From JBFWVD01 sp050246915 (GTDB lineage Bacteria > Actinomycetota > Acidimicrobiia > Acidimicrobiales > Ilumatobacteraceae), in the NCBI GenBank assembly GCA_050246915.1, contig JBFWVD010000010.1:25722-89721 (forward strand): a stretch of 64,000 nt of DNA, written 5' to 3'. The first letter of the stretch is position 1. Every line of letters starts with the position of its first letter. The notes under the pieces are model-generated. The model did not search any database and was not told the origin of the DNA. It saw only the letters and a list, made by a program, of their open reading frames with translations. Made by a program: the position numbers and the translations under genes. Shown piece by piece: positions 42,518-49,378 of the stretch.

Positions 42518-43918
42518 ATGAGCGAAGAGCTGACCTGGATGCCCGCATGGCAGATGCGGGAGATGATTTCCAAGCGCGAGGTCTCTCCGGTGGAGGTGAC
42601 CGGTCACTTCCTCGGCCGCATCGAGCAGTACGACGGCAAGCTGAAGTCATTCGCCCATGTCGACGCCGGTGGCGCGCGTGCGCAGGCCAAGCGGGCGGAG
42701 AAGGCTGTGCTCGACGGCGAGGATCTGGGTCTGTTGCACGGTATCCCGGTCTCGTTGAAGGGTCACTTCTACGTGAAGGGAATGCCGTTCTTCGATATGG
42801 GGACGTTGCAGAACCTTCCGTCGGCATGGCGTGATGAGGTGCAGGTGGAGCGGCTGCGCAAGGCGGGCGCCATCATCTTCGGTCTCAACACGTTGATGGG
42901 ATCAGGTGGTGACCCGGCCAAGGCCCCCACCGACCCGGGGCCCCGGTACAACTGGGACGTCGAGGCTCGCAGCGCATGGGACCAGACAAGGGTGCCGGGG
43001 TGGTCGAGTTCGGGTACGGCGACGGCAACGGTTGCTCGTTTGGTGCCGCTCGGGTTGGGGTCCGATGGTGGGGGATCGACCCGGCTGCCGGCGGCCTATT
43101 CGGGTCTGGTCGGTGTGGTGGCTACGCCGGGTCGGATCCCGTGGATCCATCCTGCGGCGCCGACCATCGAGCTGACGGCGAGCACCGGGCCGATGTGCCG
43201 CCATGTCATGGATGCTGCGCTGATGACCCAGGCCATGGCCGGGTTCGACGGGCGCGACGTGTTCAGCCTGCGCGACGAGCCTGACGACTATTTGGCCACC
43301 ATCAACCAGGACATCGACGGCATGCGGTTCGCGTGGAGCGATGACCTCGGCTACGCGTCGATGTACGCGCTCGAAGAGAGTCCGCGCGTGATCGCTCAGA
43401 TCCGCGAGTCGGCGTTCCGCTTCCGTGAGTTGGGGGTGACGGTCGAGCCGACGAGCGAACGCTTCGACGACTTCTTCCCCGGGTTCATGATGATGAACCG
43501 GGTGTTCGGGAGCGGTGGACGCGGCTTGGGGGAGAAGGCGACCGATCAGGAGTACTGGGAGTCGATGGAGTCGCGTAAGCGGAACATCGACGTCTTGGAT
43601 CGGATCTTCGCCCACCACGATGTGCTGCTCACTCCGACATCGCAGCTGCTCGCTCGGACTGTGGAGGACTGGGACGCCGCGTGGACCGGTGCCGATGGAC
43701 GCCAGTACCCGCACGGCACGTTCGCCGGGAACTACGTGAGCCATGTGCAGCTGTTCAACTGGCTTGCCGTGCCGGCGTTCTCGATCCCGGCCGGATTCGT
43801 GGACGGTCTGCCGGTGGGCCTGCAGATGATCGGCCGGCCGGGCAGCGACGCCAAGATGTTCCGCATCGCGCAGGCTTTCCAGCGCGCGTTCTGGAACGAC
43901 GAGCGCCCATCGATCTGA
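42518..43918 (+). CDS. Amidase-signature family hydrolase
   Basis: 466 residues. Ser-Ser-Lys triad: Lys81 in SLKGHF, the Ser-rich WSSSGTA around 163-165, and nucleophile Ser187 in GSDGGGSTRLPA. C-terminal FNWLAVPAFSIPAGFVDGLPVGLQMIG is typical. Hydrolyses amides such as carboxamides or N-acyl compounds. ATG 42518 (MSEELTW) follows GGGGGAA. Sits opposite the dehydrogenase-aldolase operon in a 218-bp gap with a candidate promoter. Confidence 0.92.
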   Translation: MSEELTWMPAWQMREMISKREVSPVEVTGHFLGRIEQYDGKLKSFAHVDAGGARAQAKRAEKAVLDGEDLGLLHGIPVSLKGHFYVKGMPFFDMGTLQNLPSAWRDEVQVERLRKAGAIIFGLNTLMGSGGDPAKAPTDPGPRYNWDVEARSAWDQTRVPGWSSSGTATATVARLVPLGLGSDGGGSTRLPAAYSGLVGVVATPGRIPWIHPAAPTIELTASTGPMCRHVMDAALMTQAMAGFDGRDVFSLRDEPDDYLATINQDIDGMRFAWSDDLGYASMYALEESPRVIAQIRESAFRFRELGVTVEPTSERFDDFFPGFMMMNRVFGSGGRGLGEKATDQEYWESMESRKRNIDVLDRIFAHHDVLLTPTSQLLARTVEDWDAAWTGADGRQYPHGTFAGNYVSHVQLFNWLAVPAFSIPAGFVDGLPVGLQMIGRPGSDAKMFRIAQAFQRAFWNDERPSI

Positions 43919-44041
43919 GCGTTCGAGCGAGAGTGCCGTGGTCGTTGTATGAGCGCCTGACCGTTTGCTGGCGAACGCCTCTGGGTAGGGGTCATGCAGA
44001 TACCGAGTTCGATCTCGGTCGACGCTGTGAGGAGTTCTGCC

Positions 44042-44332
44042 ATGTTGGGATTCATCGTGTTCTTGTTGGTCATCGGTCTCATCGCCGGTTTCATCGCTCG
44101 CGCCTTGGTACCCGGGCCCGATCCGCTCGGCATCGGTGCGACCATCGTGCTGGGCATCGTCGGTTCGTTCATCGGCGGCTTCATCGGCTGGGCCCTGTTC
44201 GGCAAGGACTTCGACGAAGGAGCACTGCAACCGTCGGGCATCATCGGATCGATCGTCGGGTCGGTGATCGCTCTGTTGATCTACCGCGCAACATCGAGCC
44301 GTTCGGGCCACCGGCACCACGTGATGCACTGA
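44042..44332 (+). CDS. GlsB/YeaQ/YmgE-family membrane protein
   Basis: 96 residues, three hydrophobic segments: LGFIVFLLVIGLIAGFIARAL, LGIGATIVLGIVGSFIGGFIG and IIGSIVGSVIALLIYR. Gly-rich transglycosylase-associated family found as a general-stress membrane protein. GAGGAG ribosome site 8 bp before ATG 44042. No operon partner evident. Confidence 0.87.
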   Translation: MLGFIVFLLVIGLIAGFIARALVPGPDPLGIGATIVLGIVGSFIGGFIGWALFGKDFDEGALQPSGIIGSIVGSVIALLIYRATSSRSGHRHHVMH

Positions 44333-44386
44333 GACCGGACCCGGGGGTTACACATGAGAGGGGCAACACGGGCGGGACCGCCGCGA

Positions 44387-45379
44387 TCAGCGTCGGTCTC
44401 GCCCGAGTACCTCGATGGCGGACACCAGCGCCTGGGGCGCTTCCCATTGAACGAAATGGCCGCATCGGGGAAGCAGGAACGGCCCGATGTGTCGAGGGAA
44501 TGCAATGGCCGCCATGTCGGCGAACCCGCTGGCGATCACGTGATCGCTGGTGCCGTGCAGGATCACCACCTCGACATCCGGGTTCGTTTCCATGCGGGCG
44601 GGACGTGACCGCTTCGATGTGATGAACGCGCTCTCGTACGCACCGAAGCTGGCTCGAAGGTGTTCGGCACTGCGAAACGGTTCGGTGTGGAAGTCGACCA
44701 GTCGGCTGCCGCCGAAGCGGTGCGCCGGCGCCTCGTCGTCGGGATGGATGAATGCGCCGGGATGCGCCCAGAAACGCGATGTGTAGAAGGTGGCGATGTA
44801 GCGCTGCCGCGCGGTGGCGGTCGTCAGCTCCGCGATCAACGCGTCGGCGTCGGTTCCTTGGCGAACGAAGTAGTCGCTCGCTTCGCGGGCCGGGCGTGTC
44901 ACGAGCCCTGCCATCGCCGTGCGGTCGAACGGGACGAGCGTGTTGAACAGCACCAGCCGGTCGAATCGCGCGGGTGCGCCGAGCGCCATGTCCTGAACGA
45001 TCGGCCCGCCCAGATCACCACCGACGAGTATCGCTGACGCGACGCCGAGATGGTCGAGCAACGCCGTCATGTCGTCGGAGTGCGCACCGACGTCATGGAT
45101 GCCATCGGCCGACACCGCACTATCGCCGAATCCCCGGAGATCGGGCACGATCACATCGAACCCCGCGTCGGCGAGCGGTTCGATGACCTTCCACCAGATG
45201 CGCATCGTCTCGGGCCAACCGTGGACGAGCAACACCGCGGGTCCACCGTTCGCGTTCTCTCGGACGTACGCGATGCGCTGCGCGTTCACCTCGGCGAGGT
45301 GGACATCGAATCGTGCGGGGTCGATGTGGCGGGGGTCGAGCGGATCGTAGGGATCGTTGGAGTTGGACCGGCTGACCAT
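44387..45379 (-). CDS. Alpha/beta hydrolase, epoxide-hydrolase-like
   Basis: 330 residues. HGWPETMRIWWKVIEPL, PDLRGFGDSA, the nucleophile elbow GGDLGG with Asp (as in epoxide hydrolases and haloalkane dehalogenases), a cap region, and the His in LPRCGHFVQWEAP. Opens an epoxide or dehalogenates via an Asp-bound ester. ATG 45379 (MVSRSNSNDPYD) chosen. Divergent from the ABM gene. It may act downstream of the oxygenases nearby; that is inference. Confidence 0.88.
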   Translation of the reverse strand: MVSRSNSNDPYDPLDPRHIDPARFDVHLAEVNAQRIAYVRENANGGPAVLLVHGWPETMRIWWKVIEPLADAGFDVIVPDLRGFGDSAVSADGIHDVGAHSDDMTALLDHLGVASAILVGGDLGGPIVQDMALGAPARFDRLVLFNTLVPFDRTAMAGLVTRPAREASDYFVRQGTDADALIAELTTATARQRYIATFYTSRFWAHPGAFIHPDDEAPAHRFGGSRLVDFHTEPFRSAEHLRASFGAYESAFITSKRSRPARMETNPDVEVVILHGTSDHVIASGFADMAAIAFPRHIGPFLLPRCGHFVQWEAPQALVSAIEVLGRDRR

Positions 45380-45500
45380 CGGAACACTGTTGCAGTTCGG
45401 GCCGAGATCGATGAAGCGTTCGGTCGCCGAGGGGCGAACGGGTATGCGAACCTTCTGGTTCGGATCGCTCAGCGCTGCGGCTGGGCCAGGGGAGGCCATC

Positions 45501-45791
45501 ATGAGCATTGCCGTTGTCGCCGAGTTGTTCTTCGTGCCCGAGGCCGCTGAGGCGGTCAAGGCAGGGATGGGGACGATGCTCCCAGAGACGCGCGCCTTCG
45601 CGGGGTGTGAGTCAGTGACACTCCACCAAGACCAGAACGATCGGGGCCATCTGGTGCTGCTCGAGCGATGGGCGAGCCGTGAGGCGTATCAGGCCTACCT
45701 CGACTGGCGCGCCAGCCAAGGACAGCTCGGGGAGATGCCCGGTTCGACGGCGCCGCTCAAGATCACGTTCCTCGACATCGTCGACGTGTGA
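45501..45791 (+). CDS. Antibiotic biosynthesis monooxygenase (ABM) domain protein
   Basis: 96 residues, single ABM/dimeric alpha-beta barrel: SIAVVAELFFVPEAAEAVKAG, ETRAFAGCESVTLHQDQND, LVLLERWASREAYQAYLDW. Members act as cofactor-free oxygenases on quinol-like substrates or as simple binding proteins. ATG 45501 with GGGGAGG upstream. A 386-bp gap without a clear gene follows. Confidence 0.87.
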   Translation: MSIAVVAELFFVPEAAEAVKAGMGTMLPETRAFAGCESVTLHQDQNDRGHLVLLERWASREAYQAYLDWRASQGQLGEMPGSTAPLKITFLDIVDV

Positions 45792-46177
45792 GCGGTCGAT
45801 CCGGACCGCAAGGATTGTCACCCTGGCGCCAGCTCGGGGCTCGGATCGCACAGGCCCAGCGTCGTCACGAGCCTTGCGCGCCATGACGGGGTCGAAATCG
45901 CCCTGCGGGTGCTGCGGATGCGCTCACCGTTGTCCCCTTGGTGCTGGCTGCCCCCCGGCGAGTCGATGGTCCACTCCAGGTGCAAACGCCGCGTTCAACG
46001 GCGGTGAGAGGGGTCCGTGGCGATGGTGTACGAAAGCGGGGGCGACAAGAGGTCGTCGATCGTTTCGAACGACTCATGAACGGTTTCGATCAGGCAGCAA
46101 TGACCTCGCCGCCCATGGCCGAGTGATCGGGCCTGAGTGATCTGGCATGAGTGCTCAGGCCGGAACGGCCGAACTGA
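45792..46177. other. 386-bp gap without a recognised gene
   Basis: No reading frame here looks protein-like over its full length. A short minus-strand frame reads SFETIDDLLSPPLSYTIA and then stops, possibly a remnant. Near the right edge a GGCCTGAG / CTCAGGCC inverted repeat (46130-46137 and 46154-46161) lies 17 bp past the SDR stop on its strand and could act as a terminator, without a T run. Confidence 0.4.
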
Positions 46178-47038
46178 TCAGCGGCCGATGTCCGGGCGTC
46201 GCTGCAACGCTCGTTGCGCGGCCTCGTAGGCATCGTCGAAGCGTGAGCGGATCTTTCGTGCCCATTCGGGATGGGTGAAGATCCAGAACTCATCGGCCAT
46301 CATCTCGCGCACGATCCGCCGGCCGGCCTCATCACCTTCGATGAGTTGCAATCTGGCCTTCTCCTGTTCGGCCCCGACCGGAACAGCGCGTCCGCTGGCT
46401 GGTCCATAGCGAGCCGGACGATTGCGCTCCGACAATCCGATGCCGGTGTTCACCGCTCCCGGACACACCACCGACACCGCGATGTTGGTTCCCTCGAGCT
46501 CCATACGGAGCGCTTCGATCACCCCCAGCACCGCTTGCTTGGAGGCGGTGTAGATGGGGAAGGCGTCGTTGGGGGCGAACGCCGCCATTGACGCAGTGGT
46601 GAGCAATCGGCTCGGGAGACCGTGGGCCAGCATGCGCGGCGCGAATGCCGTGATGCCGTTGGCCACGCCGATGAGGTTGACGTCGAACAGCCATCGCCAA
46701 TCGTCGACGCAGTTCTCGAGGATCGGCCCCATGGGCATCACGCCGGCGTTGTTGTAGAGCAGGCGAACGGGCCCGAGGTTGTTGGTGATGTCGGCGGCGA
46801 GTGCCGACATGGCGTCACTGTCGACGACGTCGACGTGTCGGGACGTGACGTCGATTCCGGTGTCTTCGCTGATCTGTTGCGCGGTGTGCGTGGCGAGGTC
46901 GGCATCGATGTCGACGATGACGACTCGCATGCCCAACTCTGCGAGAGCACGGGTGGTGCCGGCCCCGATGCCACCGGCGCCGCCGGTCACCACCCCGATC
47001 TGGCCGGCGAGTGGTCGATCAACTGATGGAGTGCTCAT
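46178..47038 (-). CDS. SDR oxidoreductase
   Basis: 286 residues, classical SDR: TGGAGGIG near 19-26, YNNAGVMP, and YTASK catalytic motif in PIYTASKQAV. C-terminal extension with the long helix WARKIRSRFDDAYEAAQR. Substrate unknown; belongs to the branch seen with ketoacid and steroid metabolism. ATG 47038 overlaps the NTF2-like gene stop (ATGA). Confidence 0.9.
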   Translation of the reverse strand: MSTPSVDRPLAGQIGVVTGGAGGIGAGTTRALAELGMRVVIVDIDADLATHTAQQISEDTGIDVTSRHVDVVDSDAMSALAADITNNLGPVRLLYNNAGVMPMGPILENCVDDWRWLFDVNLIGVANGITAFAPRMLAHGLPSRLLTTASMAAFAPNDAFPIYTASKQAVLGVIEALRMELEGTNIAVSVVCPGAVNTGIGLSERNRPARYGPASGRAVPVGAEQEKARLQLIEGDEAGRRIVREMMADEFWIFTHPEWARKIRSRFDDAYEAAQRALQRRPDIGR

Positions 47039-47418
47039 TGGGCGGGTACCGAGCCGTCTACGGCCACCTCACGCACGGCAATCTTCCAGGCGCCGTCGAC
47101 CTTTCGGAACTGATCGATATGTCGGCACCGTGCCTGCAACCCGGTGGTGTTCAACACCTGGAAGTAGGTCACAGCGTGGGCGGCGTCGTCACCGTCGAGA
47201 TCGATCACCACGTTGGAGAAGATGTGTTTGGACGTGTGGACGTCGCGCGGTGCGGCACCGTAGAACTTGGTCAGTCGCTCGCCGGCGAAGGTGCGGCCAC
47301 CGGCGCGCAGCTCGCCATCGGCGGTGAACTGACCGGTGATGGCGTCGGGGTTGCCTCCATCGGCCAGCGTGGCGTGGGAGTTGATGACGCATTCGATGGC
47401 TCGGATGTCGTCGAGCAT
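47035..47418 (-). CDS. NTF2/SnoaL-like protein
   Basis: 127 residues: DIRAIECVINSHATLADGG, FYGAAPRDVHTSKHIFSNVVIDLDGDDAAHAVTYFQVL (core TSKHIFSNVVIDLDGDDA), CRHIDQFRKVDGAWKI. Third SnoaL-like protein in the window. AGGAGATC precedes ATG 47418. Coupled to the SDR by ATGA; 18 bp separates it from the MaoC gene stop upstream. Confidence 0.85.
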   Translation of the reverse strand: MLDDIRAIECVINSHATLADGGNPDAITGQFTADGELRAGGRTFAGERLTKFYGAAPRDVHTSKHIFSNVVIDLDGDDAAHAVTYFQVLNTTGLQARCRHIDQFRKVDGAWKIAVREVAVDGSVPAQ

Positions 47419-47435
47419 GTGATCTCCTGATGGTG

Positions 47436-48395
47436 TCAGTGTGTGGACGCGGAAGTCGTTGGCCCGTCGGCGTTCAGCGCGAACTCGGCGGAACCGTCCA
47501 CGGCGACCCGTCCGTGTTGGTTGACCATGGCCAGCGCCAACTCGACGCGGCGCTCGCCGTTCGCGTCGAAGTGTCGCACGACGCGGCCGTGCGCCGTGAG
47601 GGTGTCTCCGGTCCACACCAGGTCGCTGAATCGCACGCGCAGTCGTCGAACGGTGTCGTGACCGAACTGATCGGTGCAGAACGTGGCGAGGTAGCCAGCG
47701 CCGAGCATTCCCACCGAAAAGGCGCGCTCGTAGCCCGCCGATCGGGCGTACTCATCGTCGTGGTGGATGGGGTTCATGTCGCCGCTGGCACCTTGATAGC
47801 GCACGTTGTCGAGCAAGGTGACGGGGCCGAACGAGCGGCTGGGCAGCTCGCCTTCCGACGTTGTCGTGTCAACTGTGGTTGACGATATGCCGCCAGCCGA
47901 CGGCTGGGATGTCGACGCCTGGGTCGCCGACTCGTTCGACGCGGGCGTGTCGGCCGCGTCGCTCGGTGGTGCTTGGACATAGATGCCGGTGTATCGGCAT
48001 TCGGCGCGCAGCGTCCCATCGGGTGAGCGGTACTCGGCGGTGGAGCGCACCAAGGTCATGGCCCCGCCTCGGCGTCCGGTGCGCTGCTCGAGTCCATCGA
48101 ACCGGTCGGCCATGATGAGCCGCTCCCCGGCGCGGATCAGCGGTGCGTGGAACACATAGTCGTGCTGCCCGGAGAGGAACCCCTTGAGATCGTGCACGAT
48201 GCCGACCTCGGCCAGCGCCTTCTCGCGTTCGGGGTCGTGATCGGGTCGTTCATCCTTGCGATCCCAGATGATCGACGTGACGAGGAATGTCGGTGGGATC
48301 GGCGCGTGCTCGTCGTCGAGGTAGCTGGGGTGGCGCGAGCCCGCGGCGATGGCGAACTCGCGGATCTTGCCCCATTCCACGCGCATCTCGTTCAT
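47436..48395 (-). CDS. MaoC-family enoyl-CoA hydratase, double hotdog
   Basis: 319 residues. C-terminal hotdog has the full hydratase-2 motif GDMNPIHHD (Asp206, His211), so hydration of trans-2-enoyl-CoA is expected. N-terminal hotdog (1-140) lacks it. The two are joined by a Ser/Thr linker at 141-185 that contains an exact dispersed palindrome, read S-T-T-V-D. Between the SDR and NTF2-like genes in a leftward cluster. Confidence 0.88.
   Translation of the reverse strand: MNEMRVEWGKIREFAIAAGSRHPSYLDDEHAPIPPTFLVTSIIWDRKDERPDHDPEREKALAEVGIVHDLKGFLSGQHDYVFHAPLIRAGERLIMADRFDGLEQRTGRRGGAMTLVRSTAEYRSPDGTLRAECRYTGIYVQAPPSDAADTPASNESATQASTSQPSAGGISSTTVDTTTSEGELPSRSFGPVTLLDNVRYQGASGDMNPIHHDDEYARSAGYERAFSVGMLGAGYLATFCTDQFGHDTVRRLRVRFSDLVWTGDTLTAHGRVVRHFDANGERRVELALAMVNQHGRVAVDGSAEFALNADGPTTSASTH
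47868..47883. repeat. Dispersed palindrome copy, exact
   Basis: GTCAACTGTGGTTGAC in the interdomain linker of the MaoC hydratase. With flanks TGTCAACT-GT-GGTTGACG. Coding S-T-T-V-D. Confidence 0.75.
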
Positions 48396-48410
48396 GACGA
48401 TGGCCTCCGG

Positions 48411-49313
48411 TCAGCTCGGATCGAACGGGGGTGGATCGGTGGGGAGGTGGGCGAGCGTCTCGGCGATGGCCTCGGGCGTCCACTGCCGGTCCTGTTCGAA
48501 CCGCTCGGTCACCGACCATCCGCGGTAGACGCCGAGGCGCCCGCCGAACACCTCGAACACCTGCCCGGTGACCCGGCAGTCGGTGCTGGCCAGGTGCACG
48601 GCCAGTGGTGCCAGGTTGTCCGGGTCGAACGCATCGAACTGGGACGGGTCGTCGGGTTTGCCGATGACGTCGGCCAAGCCGGGCACCGTCTCGAGCAGCC
48701 GCGTACGGGCCAGGGGTGCCACCGAGTTCACGTGGACCCCGAGGCGCTGCATCTCGCGCGCTGCGATGATGGTCATGGCTGCTGCTCCTGCTTTGGCCGC
48801 GCCGTAGTTGGCTTGGCCAACGTTGCCGTGCAGTCCGGCGCCGGCCGTGGTCGTGATGACCGAGGCGTGGAACGACTCGCCGGCCTTGGACCGCTCCCGC
48901 CAGTGGGCGGCGGCAAAGCGCAGCGGCACGAACTGCCCCGTGAGGTGGACATCGACGACAGCGTCCCAGTCTTCCTCCGACATGCCCACCATCATCTTGT
49001 CGCGCAGGAACCCGGCGTTGGTCACCAGGACGTCGAGCCGCCCGAAGTTCTCGACTGCCAGGTCGACCATTCGTTGTCCTTCCGACCACGACGACACCGA
49101 TCCGACGTGCACCACGGCGTCGCCACCGAGCGCCCGTATCTCGTCGGCGACCTGCCCGGCGGAGCTCGACGCGGCGGTACCGTCGGGTCCGTTTTCCATC
49201 GAGTTGAGCACCAGCTGTGCGCCCTCAGCGGCGAACCGCAACGCATAGGCGCGTCCGATACCACGGCCTGCGCCGGTGATGATGGCCACACGCCCGTTCA
49301 GTACTCCTGCCAT
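48411..49313 (-). CDS. SDR, 3-hydroxyacyl-CoA dehydrogenase-like
   Basis: 300 residues. TGAGRGIGRAYA nucleotide loop, TNAGFLRDKMMVGMSEEDWDAV and catalytic YGAAK after GLHGNVGQAN. This wording is that of FabG/peroxisomal multifunctional 3-hydroxyacyl-CoA dehydrogenases. Would oxidise the hydroxyacyl-CoA made by the neighbouring hydratase. The start has AAGGGGGC upstream; a near-copy of the dispersed palindrome (49344-49359) lies in the 65-bp gap before it. Confidence 0.9.
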   Translation of the reverse strand: MAGVLNGRVAIITGAGRGIGRAYALRFAAEGAQLVLNSMENGPDGTAASSSAGQVADEIRALGGDAVVHVGSVSSWSEGQRMVDLAVENFGRLDVLVTNAGFLRDKMMVGMSEEDWDAVVDVHLTGQFVPLRFAAAHWRERSKAGESFHASVITTTAGAGLHGNVGQANYGAAKAGAAAMTIIAAREMQRLGVHVNSVAPLARTRLLETVPGLADVIGKPDDPSQFDAFDPDNLAPLAVHLASTDCRVTGQVFEVFGGRLGVYRGWSVTERFEQDRQWTPEAIAETLAHLPTDPPPFDPS

Positions 49314-49343
49314 GGAGGCCCCCTTCTCGATGGTGGATCCGGT

Positions 49344-49359
49344 GTCAATTCATATTGCG
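49344..49359. repeat. Degenerate dispersed palindrome (intergenic)
   Basis: GTCAATTCATATTGCG: two mismatches, 31 bp upstream of the SDR start. One of the few intergenic copies. Confidence 0.3.
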
Positions 49360-49378
49360 GCAGATCAGCGAGCGGTGT

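Noticed and set aside
45865..46126. Short plus- and minus-strand reading frames in the gap after the ABM gene
   Set aside because: Highly basic, low-complexity products with no recognisable domain or ribosome site.
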